Origin: Candidatus Tepidifontimicrobium thermophilum
GTDB taxonomy: Bacteria > Sysuimicrobiota > Sysuimicrobiia > Sysuimicrobiales > Sysuimicrobiaceae
Assembly (NCBI GenBank): GCA_031296405.1
Contig: JAVKKH010000001.1
Location: 267,763 to 331,762, forward strand
Direction: 5' to 3'
Length of the DNA stretch: 64,000 bases
In this document: positions 23,982 through 30,178 of the stretch, piece by piece
Layout of the letters: each line of letters begins with the position of its first letter
How positions within the stretch are numbered: position 1 is the stretch's first letter
The notes under the pieces: generated by a model
The model's input: only the letters and a program-made list of their open reading frames with translations
The model's database searches: none
Told to the model about the DNA's origin: nothing
Made by a program: the position numbers and the translations under genes

Positions 23982-24221
23982 GTGGCCAGGTGGGAGTGCT
24001 GCGGCTGGCAGTTCGAGAGCGAAGAGGCGCTGGTAGGCCACGACGTGGAGACCCACGGAGTACAACGGCAGCCCGTGGGGTCCTGCTGCGGCGTCCGCTT
24101 CTACACCCGACAGGGATGGGAGGAACACCTCCGCGCGGCCCACGGTGGGGCTCCGTCGGAGGCGAGGGCGGGGAAGCGGGAGGCCACCCAGGGGGGAGGT
24201 CACCGATGCAGGAGCCGATGA
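23982..24221 (+). CDS. Small protein with two C2H2-like zinc fingers
   Basis: Seventy-nine residues hold two similar units: ECCGWQFESEEALVGHDVETH and SCCGVRFYTRQGWEEHLRAAH, each giving Cys-Cys followed by His-x4-5-His after about 12 residues. The paired Cys and His spacing fits a zinc finger, though the two cysteines are adjacent rather than two apart. Bacterial C2H2-like proteins are uncommon, and I know no function for this one. Start GTG 23982 has GGGAGGAGGTGAG upstream. It overlaps the next gene by 16 bases. Confidence 0.6.
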   Translation: MARWECCGWQFESEEALVGHDVETHGVQRQPVGSCCGVRFYTRQGWEEHLRAAHGGAPSEARAGKREATQGGGHRCRSR

Positions 24222-25270
24222 ACCGGAGGGAGTTCTTGGCCCGCTCCGCTGCCGTGGGTGTGGGGCTGGCGGCAGGCTGGTTGGTCCCGCCCGCCTGGGC
24301 GGCCGCGCCGGCCCGGAAGAACGTGGGGGACGTGCTCCGGTTCTCCACGCGGCCGCAGGGCTGGAGGGGGCTGTTCGGGTTCGTGACCTTCCGGCTGCAC
24401 GGGGCCTTCTTCGACGGCAAGCGCGTCTACTACATCCGCACGGACGCCTCGGACCAGGCCTTCGCGCAAGCGCGGGGCCTGGTGTTCGTCCCCAAACTGG
24501 CGCTGGCGCTGCGCGGCGAGGCCACCGCGGACTTCTACCTGTTCTCGGGCGGTGCTTCGGGCCAGCTGCCCGTGGTGAGCACCGCCCCGGGGCGGGACGA
24601 CTTCACCCCGGCCTTCCGGGTGCACCGGGTGACGTGGAGGAGTCGGCCCCGGTTGCTGCAGTCTGCGGAAGCGGTGCGGGACGCGGAGAGTGCGGGCCAG
24701 GTACAGGTGGAGGCTACGGGGGTGGTGGTAAACTACCCCGTGGTGCGGTGGCCGGACGGGCAGCTGCCCGTGGATCGGCAGCGGGTGCAGTACCTGGGGC
24801 CGGGACAGCTGCTGGAGGACCCCGACGTGGACCGACGGGAGGTCACCTTCAAGCTGCACCAGTGCTTCCCCAACCACTGGTACATCGTCACCGACACTTC
24901 CGCGGTCCCTATGGCGCCCATGATGAAGGTGGCCGCGTCGCCCAAGACCGGGGCGCTGACCGCGCTGGGTGCCACCGCCAAGATCCTGGTGTTCGGGAAC
25001 GGCATCCGGGGCCCCGGCCCCATGGGCTTTCAGCCTTCTGTGTTCGACTCCAACCCGGGAGACGCCATCTGGAGTCCGTTTTGGGACCACTACACGTTCA
25101 CGTGGAAGGACGGTGTCCGTCCGAGGGTGCTGCGCAGCGAGGCGGAGATCGCGGCGGAGGAGAGGGCGGGCCGGCTCCGGCGTTGGCCGGGCACCCCCGA
25201 CACGAAGGGCGAACTGTTCGTGGTGAACTGTCCCGCCCCCGTGACCGGGCCGCCCACGTGGCGCACGTAG
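24206..25270 (+). CDS. Tat-exported protein of unknown function
   Basis: A 354-residue protein whose N-terminus MNRREFLARSAAVGVGLAAG is a twin-arginine signal, with probable cleavage after AWAAA. Tat export suggests a folded, perhaps cofactor-bearing, protein. The mature part begins with FGFVTFRLHGAFFDGKRVYY. It also holds one Cys in FKLHQCFPNHWYIV and a PMAPMMKVAASPKTG segment rich in Met. I do not recognise a catalytic family; the Met/His/Cys-rich part would suit metal binding, but this is inference. ATG 24206 has GGGGGAGG 6 bases upstream. Confidence 0.6.
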   Translation: MQEPMNRREFLARSAAVGVGLAAGWLVPPAWAAAPARKNVGDVLRFSTRPQGWRGLFGFVTFRLHGAFFDGKRVYYIRTDASDQAFAQARGLVFVPKLALALRGEATADFYLFSGGASGQLPVVSTAPGRDDFTPAFRVHRVTWRSRPRLLQSAEAVRDAESAGQVQVEATGVVVNYPVVRWPDGQLPVDRQRVQYLGPGQLLEDPDVDRREVTFKLHQCFPNHWYIVTDTSAVPMAPMMKVAASPKTGALTALGATAKILVFGNGIRGPGPMGFQPSVFDSNPGDAIWSPFWDHYTFTWKDGVRPRVLRSEAEIAAEERAGRLRRWPGTPDTKGELFVVNCPAPVTGPPTWRT

Positions 25271-25319
25271 GTCCGTTGCTCCCGGAGCTCACGGGTCTCG
25301 GCAGCCGCCGGCCCGCGGG

Positions 25320-26018
25320 GTGGCGGTGGACAAGATCGCGTACCTGAACCAGATCGACCTGTTCCGGCAGCTGTCCCCGGAGGAGCTGCAGGCGGTGGAC
25401 CGCCTGGCTGCGGTGCAGTCCGCGCCGCGGGGCGCCCGGTTGCTGGACCCCACCCGCTTCGAACCGGTCCTGTACCTCGTGAAGCGGGGCTACGTGCGCC
25501 TGTACCGGGTCACTCCGGAGGGACGTCAGCTCACGGTGAGCCTCGTAGGCCCTGGGAACGTGTTCGGCGAGCTCGAAGGCCTGTCCACCGGTACCCGGCA
25601 CAGCTTCGCGGAGGCCCTGACGGACGTGCTCCTGTGTGTGCTGCGGGACGCGGACCTGGAGCGGCTGATGCGCGCGTACCCGGAGGTGGCGGTGCGCATG
25701 GTCCGGGTGCTGTCCGGCCGGCTGCGAGAGCTGGAGGACCTGCTGGAGGAGCTGGCCCTGTCCAGTGTCCGCACGCGGTTGCTGCACCTGCTGGTCAAGC
25801 TGGCGGAGACTTTCGGGTCGGCGGAGGGGCCCTTCCGGCGGTTGAACGTGGGGCTCAGCCACCAGGACCTGGCGGACATGGTTGGCTGCAGCCGGGAGAC
25901 GGTGACCCTGACGCTGCGGGAGCTGGCGCGAGGGGGGCTGGTGCGCACCGCCCGCCGCCGGGTGTGGGTGGACGCGGAGCGAGCCCGCGCGTACCTGGAG
26001 TCCGGTGGGCGAACGTAG
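25320..26018 (+). CDS. Crp/Fnr-family transcription regulator
   Basis: A 232-residue protein with an N-terminal cyclic-nucleotide-binding-type barrel (LYLVKRGYVRLYRV, GPGNVFGELEGL) and a C-terminal winged helix. The recognition helix DLADMVGCSRETVTLTLREL has the Glu-Thr-Val typical of regulators that read TGTGA half-sites. The Fnr N-terminal Cys cluster is absent, so direct oxygen sensing by that route is unlikely. One TGTGA-N6-TTACA site is visible at 22231, so it may control the DsrE/OsmC genes and its own cluster. GTG 25320 and 25326 are both possible starts. Confidence 0.85.
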   Translation: MAVDKIAYLNQIDLFRQLSPEELQAVDRLAAVQSAPRGARLLDPTRFEPVLYLVKRGYVRLYRVTPEGRQLTVSLVGPGNVFGELEGLSTGTRHSFAEALTDVLLCVLRDADLERLMRAYPEVAVRMVRVLSGRLRELEDLLEELALSSVRTRLLHLLVKLAETFGSAEGPFRRLNVGLSHQDLADMVGCSRETVTLTLRELARGGLVRTARRRVWVDAERARAYLESGGRT

Positions 26019-26040
26019 AGCGAGGGGCGGTCAGAAGGGG

Positions 26041-26535
26041 TCAGGTCGCGTTCTGCTCGTAGCGCAACAGCGCGCGCTTTCGGAGCTCTCCCCACCGGTA
26101 GCCGCCCAGCTGCCCGTCGGACCGGACCACGCGGTGGCAGGGGATCAGGATGGCCACGGGGTTGGCCCCGCACGCGCGGGCCACCGCCCGCGACGCGGTG
26201 GGGCGGCCGATCCCGCGCGCCACCTGCGCGTACGTGCGCGTCTGGCCCCGCGGGATGCCCCGTAGGGCTAACCAGACCTTCATCTGGAAGGGAGTCCCGT
26301 GCACGTCCAGGGGGACCTTCACCGCCTTGCCGTGCAGGTACGCATGCAGCGCCCGCACCGCCGCTCGCACCAAGCGCCCCCCGCGGCGCAGGCGGATGTC
26401 GGGCTGGGCCTTCTTCAGGCGGCGTAACAGCCCGTCCGCCCGGTCGCCTAGTTGGATCGCGCACACGCCGCGCGGGGTCGCTACCACGAGCGCCGTCCCC
26501 GCGGGCGTGCGAACCGTGGCGTACGTCAGCTGCAC
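26041..26535 (-). CDS. ogt: Methylated-DNA--protein-cysteine methyltransferase
   Basis: Repairs O6-alkylguanine by transferring the alkyl group to its own cysteine. The 164-residue protein has the helix-turn-helix segment TYAQVARGIGRPTASRAVA and the active site IPCHRVVRSDGQLGGYRWG. It is the short Ogt form without an Ada regulatory domain. The start is uncertain; GTG 26535 is favoured from the alignment of VQLTYATVRTPAGTAL with family N-termini, although the ribosome site is weak. It converges on the Crp/Fnr gene. Confidence 0.9.
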   Translation of the reverse strand: MQLTYATVRTPAGTALVVATPRGVCAIQLGDRADGLLRRLKKAQPDIRLRRGGRLVRAAVRALHAYLHGKAVKVPLDVHGTPFQMKVWLALRGIPRGQTRTYAQVARGIGRPTASRAVARACGANPVAILIPCHRVVRSDGQLGGYRWGELRKRALLRYEQNAT

Positions 26536-26620
26536 GGAATGCCCGCACCGAAGCTTGCCCGGCCCCACGGCGCCCGGGCGGCGGACGGCCCCGAAAAAGA
26601 GCCGGCCCTCCTGGGAGGAC

Positions 26621-26896
26621 CTACCTCCAGGCGTCCTCTTCCTCCTCCTCGTCGTCCCAGAGAGAATCGTCGAATTCCTCGTCCTCTTCCTCCTCGGGGA
26701 ACTCCTCTTCTTCCTCTTCTGGCTGGAGGGCCACCTCGTCCTCCTCCTCGGGCTCCAGGACCTCCTCGACCCGCTCCTTGGCCTGGTAGCCGCACTCCGC
26801 ACACTCGTACACCACGACCGCACCCAGCTCGTCGGAGGCCAGGAGCTCCATCTCACCGCCGCACTGCGGACAGGGTCGGTTGAAGGGCACCGTCAT
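26621..26896 (-). CDS. Zinc-ribbon protein with a polyacidic tail
   Basis: Ninety-one residues. The first 40 form a four-Cys zinc ribbon (RPCPQCGGEMELL, then YECAECGYQAK). The remaining half is almost entirely Glu and Asp (for example EEEEEEFPEEEEDEEFDD). The tail should be disordered and strongly negative, as in proteins that contact basic partners such as polymerase subunits or ribosomal proteins. I do not recognise a named family. It lies between ogt and another zinc-ribbon gene on the same strand. Confidence 0.65.
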   Translation of the reverse strand: MTVPFNRPCPQCGGEMELLASDELGAVVVYECAECGYQAKERVEEVLEPEEEDEVALQPEEEEEEFPEEEEDEEFDDSLWDDEEEEEDAWR

Positions 26897-26909
26897 GGCC
26901 GGTGGGGAT

Positions 26910-27083
26910 TCACTGCGGGTGGAGCTGGGACGGCATCTCGTCGTCCAGGGACCGCAGGCCGTGCGGCTCCACCCGGTGTCCGCAGATGGGACACTCGTAC
27001 CAGGAGGCCTCCTCGGCCCTCGGCTCGTAACACGTCACCATCACGGTCTCGCAGTACGGACACGTCAGGACCGGCTCCCGCAT
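26910..27083 (-). CDS. Small zinc-ribbon protein
   Basis: Fifty-seven residues with two CxxC pairs, LTCPYCETVMVTC and YECPICGHRV, enough to bind one zinc. The ATG at 27083 is preceded by GGGGGAG. Thirteen bases separate it from the next minus-strand gene, so it is probably co-transcribed with the acidic zinc-ribbon protein. Function unknown. Confidence 0.6.
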   Translation of the reverse strand: MREPVLTCPYCETVMVTCYEPRAEEASWYECPICGHRVEPHGLRSLDDEMPSQLHPQ

Positions 27084-27163
27084 GGCTCCCCCACTGCCCC
27101 AGCTTTCCCGTGTGCCCTTCCTTCGACCCCCTCTGGAATCCTCCTGCTGCTCCGCGGGCCGAC

Positions 27164-27778
27164 TCACACCTTGGCGTGGGTGAAGATCCCGAACGCCTCC
27201 GCCCGCTTGGCGACCGCACGCCAGTCCAGGTTGCGGAAGAAGGCGTCGATGTACCCGCCCTTGTTCGTCCCGAAGTCGATGAAGTACGCGTGCTCGAACA
27301 CGTCCAGGGCCACGAGGGGCGTGCAGTTCCACACCGGGTAGGTGTTCTGTTCGTCCCCGATGTAGTTGAAGAGCTTCCCCGTGTCCCAGTCGTAAGCGGT
27401 CCAGGCCCAGCCCCGGGCCGCGATCCCCGTGGCCTTGAGGTCCTTCTGCCACTCCTCGAAGGACCCGAAGTCCCGCTCGATAAGGCGCAACAGGGCACCC
27501 TCGGGCTTCCCGCCGGGCCCTCCCAGGTGGTCGAAGTAGATCTCGTGGTTCTTGACCCCGCCTAACGCGCGGGTGAGTTCCACCTTCAGCACCCGCAGCT
27601 CGGAGTAGGTGGGGTTGGCCTTGGCGGGGTCCTTGTCCAGGGCTGCCAGCTTGTCCAGGATCTCGTTCGCCTTGTTGACGTAGCCCTGGTACAGCTTGTA
27701 GTGCTCCTCCATGGTGCGCTTGCTGATCCCGTCCAGCTCCACCTCGAAGGACTTGAACTTCTTGGCCTCGTACCTCAC
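27164..27778 (-). CDS. sod: Fe/Mn superoxide dismutase
   Basis: A 204-residue member of the Fe/Mn superoxide dismutase family. The metal ligands are recognisable: His in RTMEEHYKLYQGYV, His in VKNHEIYFDHLGG, and Asp and His in ALDVFEHAYFIDFG. The usual WEHAYY becomes FEHAYF, so this is a divergent branch; the metal cannot be told from sequence alone. Start GTG 27778 has AAAGGAGGG upstream. An extended -10 promoter lies about 55 bases before it. Confidence 0.85.
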   Translation of the reverse strand: MRYEAKKFKSFEVELDGISKRTMEEHYKLYQGYVNKANEILDKLAALDKDPAKANPTYSELRVLKVELTRALGGVKNHEIYFDHLGGPGGKPEGALLRLIERDFGSFEEWQKDLKATGIAARGWAWTAYDWDTGKLFNYIGDEQNTYPVWNCTPLVALDVFEHAYFIDFGTNKGGYIDAFFRNLDWRAVAKRAEAFGIFTHAKV

Positions 27779-27833
27779 GCGCAACCCTCCTTTCGCGGGT
27801 AGGTTTGAAGGGTTTCCCGGCGAGCTCGCCCCC

Positions 27834-27842
27834 AGTATAGCA
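27834..27842 (-). promoter_or_regulatory. Extended -10 promoter of the superoxide dismutase gene
   Basis: TGCTATACT reads on the minus strand, giving both the TGn extension and a five-of-six -10 box. No clear -35 box is present, as is usual for extended -10 promoters. It is divergent from the ECF sigma gene. Confidence 0.5.
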
Positions 27843-27922
27843 CCGCGGTCCCTGCGGGCGGACCGGGGGACAGGGGCGCTAAACCCCACCCGCCGGGGGT
27901 CCGTCAGCTACCATGGGGTCGG

Positions 27923-28465
27923 ATGGACGAGGACGAACGGCTCGTACGGGCGTTCCGGGCAGGCGAGGCGAGCGCGTTCGCAGCGCTGGTGATCAAGTAC
28001 CGGGAGCCCGTGTACCGGTTCCTCCGCCGGATGACCGGCAACCACGAGGACGCCGCGGACCTCACGCAGGAGGTGTTCCTGCGGGCCTACCGCTCCCTCG
28101 GACGGTTTCAGGGGCGGTGCCGCGTGAAGACCTGGCTGTTGCGGATTGCCACCAACGCTTGTCTGGATCACCGGGCCCGGCAGCGCGACCCGCTGCCGTT
28201 GGAGGCGGTAGCCGGGCTGGCCTCCCCACCCGAAACGGGCCCGGACGCCCGGGCGGAACGCCGGGAGCGGTGGCGCCTGGTCGCGGAAGCGGTCCAGGCC
28301 CTGCCGCCCAGGCAGCGGGCCGCGGTGGTGTTGCGGCTGTACGGAGGGTACACGTACGCGGAGATCGCGGAGATCATGGACTGCTCCGAGGGCACCGTGA
28401 AGGCCACCATGTTCGCGGCCCTGCGCAAGCTGCGCGTTGTCCTGGGGCCTCTGGTGGAGGGCTGA
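27923..28465 (+). CDS. ECF-family RNA polymerase sigma factor
   Basis: A 180-residue sigma-70 family protein with region 2 (YREPVYRFLRRMTGNHEDAA, then DLTQEVFLRAYRSL) and region 4 (ALPPRQRAAVVLRLYGGYTY, then EIAEIMDCSEGTVKATMFAA). It belongs to the RpoE-like group that is held by a zinc anti-sigma factor, and such a protein is encoded immediately downstream. It likely directs an envelope or oxidative stress regulon. ATG 27923 has GGGGTCGG upstream. Confidence 0.9.
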   Translation: MDEDERLVRAFRAGEASAFAALVIKYREPVYRFLRRMTGNHEDAADLTQEVFLRAYRSLGRFQGRCRVKTWLLRIATNACLDHRARQRDPLPLEAVAGLASPPETGPDARAERRERWRLVAEAVQALPPRQRAAVVLRLYGGYTYAEIAEIMDCSEGTVKATMFAALRKLRVVLGPLVEG

Positions 28466-28466
28466 G

Positions 28467-28925
28467 GTGGACGGGGCCCGCTGCGGACTGTACCGGGACC
28501 GGATCGTGGAGGCGGCCACCGGGCCCGTCCCTCCGGAGGTGTGGGAGGACCTGCGGGGCCACCTGTCCGGGTGCCCTCGCTGCCGGGCGGAGTTCGACGC
28601 CGTCCGGGATGTGGTGGCGTGGCTCCGGGAGGTCCCCGAGCCGCCGGTCCCTGCAGGGTTCTGGGAGGAGCTGGACCGGCGCCTGCAGCGTGGGGCCGCA
28701 CGCCGTCGCCTGCTCGCAGGCGCCGGGGTGGACTGGAGCAAGGCCGGAAAGGCCGCCGCTCTGGCGGCGCTGCTGGCGCTGGCGGCTTTGCGGGGGATGC
28801 CGCCTCCCGACGAGACCGGGAGCCGTGAGGTGGTGAGTCCGGCGGTCCAGGCCCTCCTGCCGCGGGTGGCGGAACTGGCACAGGCGTGGGGCGCGGGCCT
28901 GGAGGGGGAGGGAGACCGGTGGTGA
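28467..28925 (+). CDS. Zinc-binding anti-sigma factor
   Basis: A 152-residue protein with a zinc anti-sigma motif near the N-terminus: C-x-LYRDRIVE, then HLSGCPRC (HxxxCxxC). One hydrophobic segment (AAALAALLALAALRG, about residues 92-106) would anchor it in the membrane. GTG 28467 follows the sigma stop by one base. It would bind the sigma factor until a thiol or envelope signal releases it. The outer part is short and has no recognisable sensor. Confidence 0.78.
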   Translation: MDGARCGLYRDRIVEAATGPVPPEVWEDLRGHLSGCPRCRAEFDAVRDVVAWLREVPEPPVPAGFWEELDRRLQRGAARRRLLAGAGVDWSKAGKAAALAALLALAALRGMPPPDETGSREVVSPAVQALLPRVAELAQAWGAGLEGEGDRW

Positions 28926-29416
28926 GGAAGTGGGGGGGCCCGGTGGCGGTGGTGGGCGTCGTGGGGGCCCTGGTGCTCGGGTCTGTCGGGTGGGCCCTGG
29001 CGCAGCGGGGATCGGAGCGCGCGGAGCGGGTGCTGGAGGCCCTGCTGGTTTGGCGCCTGGTGGATGAGCTGGACCTCACGGAGGAGCAGGTGTGCAAGGT
29101 ACTCCCGCCCCTGCGGGCCCTCAAACAGGCCCGGCTGGTCTTCGGGCAGCGACGTTCTGCCCTTCACCGGGAGATCCGGGCGCTGCTGGCGGACCGAACC
29201 GTGGACCGGGAACGGGTCGAGGCGAAGCTGCGTGAGCTGCGGGCCGCGCAACAGGAGTTCCAGCAACAGAGGGCGGAAGCTCTGGAGCGGATCCGGGCGG
29301 CCCTGACCCCGGAGCAGCGCGCGCGCTTCGTCCTCATCCAGGACAGCTTCGAGCGCGAGACCCTCAGCCTGCTGGGGGACGTAGAGCGCTTCGTGCGGTC
29401 CCGGAGCCGGCCCTGA
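28922..29416 (+). CDS. Periplasmic Spy/CpxP-like or heavy-metal-sensor protein
   Basis: A 164-residue protein with an N-terminal signal or anchor (VAVVGVVGALVLGSVGWALA) and a long helical domain. LDLTEEQVCKVLPPLRALK and a later LTPEQRARFVLIQ correspond to the two LTxxQ-type motifs of Spy/CpxP/ZraP proteins, which are chaperones or metal sensors outside the cytoplasm. GTG 28922 overlaps the anti-sigma stop, so the three genes form one unit. It may be the sensor or the effector of this stress circuit. Confidence 0.65.
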   Translation: MRKWGGPVAVVGVVGALVLGSVGWALAQRGSERAERVLEALLVWRLVDELDLTEEQVCKVLPPLRALKQARLVFGQRRSALHREIRALLADRTVDRERVEAKLRELRAAQQEFQQQRAEALERIRAALTPEQRARFVLIQDSFERETLSLLGDVERFVRSRSRP

Positions 29417-29418
29417 GG

Positions 29419-29634
29419 TCAGCGCCGCTCGGGTGGGGGCACGGCCTGGCCGGTGCGAACGTCCACCAGTCGGTAGTCCGCCTTGCGGTAGGTCTGCGTG
29501 GTCCCGCACCGGGGGCACGTGTGGTAGTTGGCGGCAAACGTGCCGCGGGCGAAGGAGGTGGTGTCGGTCCGTAGCCCCGTGTCGAACACCTCCCCGCACG
29601 TCCGGCAGGCCACGTGCAGCGCGACCCTCGCCAC
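29419..29634 (-). CDS. Small zinc-ribbon protein
   Basis: Seventy-one residues with two CxxC pairs, VACRTCGEVFDTG and HTCPRCGTTQTYRKADY. The start is GTG 29634, with no strong ribosome site. It follows the HTH gene on the same strand by seven bases and is probably in one operon with it. No function is assigned. Confidence 0.55.
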   Translation of the reverse strand: MARVALHVACRTCGEVFDTGLRTDTTSFARGTFAANYHTCPRCGTTQTYRKADYRLVDVRTGQAVPPPERR

Positions 29635-29640
29635 GGCTGC

Positions 29641-30015
29641 TCAGGCGGGACCCCGCCCGTCCCGCAGGCGGTCCTCCCACACCTCCCGACGCCAGATCAC
29701 CTTCGCACCGTCCCGGAACTCCGGGGCCGGCACCTCTCCCCGGTCCAGTCGCTCCAGCAGCTGTTGCGGGGTGGTGCGCAGCAGCCGGGCGGCCTCCGCG
29801 GTGGTCACCACGGCCTCCCCGGCCACCAGCAGCTCGCAGAGCCGTCGCAGGAACCCCGCCGGACCCGGCCGTTGTATGATCAACCCGCAGGCGGAACGGC
29901 CTTGCGGGTGCGCATGCTTGAGCAGGTTGGCGTAGCGCTCCAGCTCGTCGGGGAACCCCTGCAGGTGCCGCAGCACCTCCAGGTCTACCGACAGGGAAGG
30001 CTGCTTGGGTTCCAC
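29641..30015 (-). CDS. Helix-turn-helix (excisionase/MerR-like) DNA-binding protein
   Basis: The C-terminal half of this 124-residue protein has a winged helix of the excisionase type (VVTTAEAARLLRTTPQQLLE, then a LDRGEVPAPEFRDGAKVIWR wing). The N-terminal half is helical and unrecognised. Such domains occur in phage excisionases and in antitoxins of the Phd/Xre-associated kind. The start is uncertain; GTG 30015 keeps the frame clear of the tRNA gene 21 bases upstream. Confidence 0.55.
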   Translation of the reverse strand: MEPKQPSLSVDLEVLRHLQGFPDELERYANLLKHAHPQGRSACGLIIQRPGPAGFLRRLCELLVAGEAVVTTAEAARLLRTTPQQLLERLDRGEVPAPEFRDGAKVIWRREVWEDRLRDGRGPA

Positions 30016-30035
30016 CGCGGGTCTTGCGGCCGAGG

Positions 30036-30122
30036 TGGTGCCGGAGGAGGGATTTGAACCCCCACGGGCTTTGCGCCCACTGCGCCCTGAACGCAGCGCG
30101 TCTGCCGTTCCGCCACTCCGGC
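30036..30122 (-). tRNA. tRNA-Leu (anticodon CAG)
   Basis: An 87-base gene including an encoded CCA end. The acceptor stem pairs GCCGGAG with CTCCGGC, followed by discriminator A and CCA. The anticodon loop TTCAGGG, closed by CTGCG/CGCAG, gives CAG and decodes CUG, a very common codon in this GC-rich genome. The T loop contains GGTTCAAAT. A long variable arm (GGGCGCAAAGCCC) confirms the class II leucine type. Confidence 0.95.
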
Positions 30123-30178
30123 CCGCATTCAACCATGCTAGCCCGGCGGCATGGGACGGTCAAGGTGATCAGCTGACC

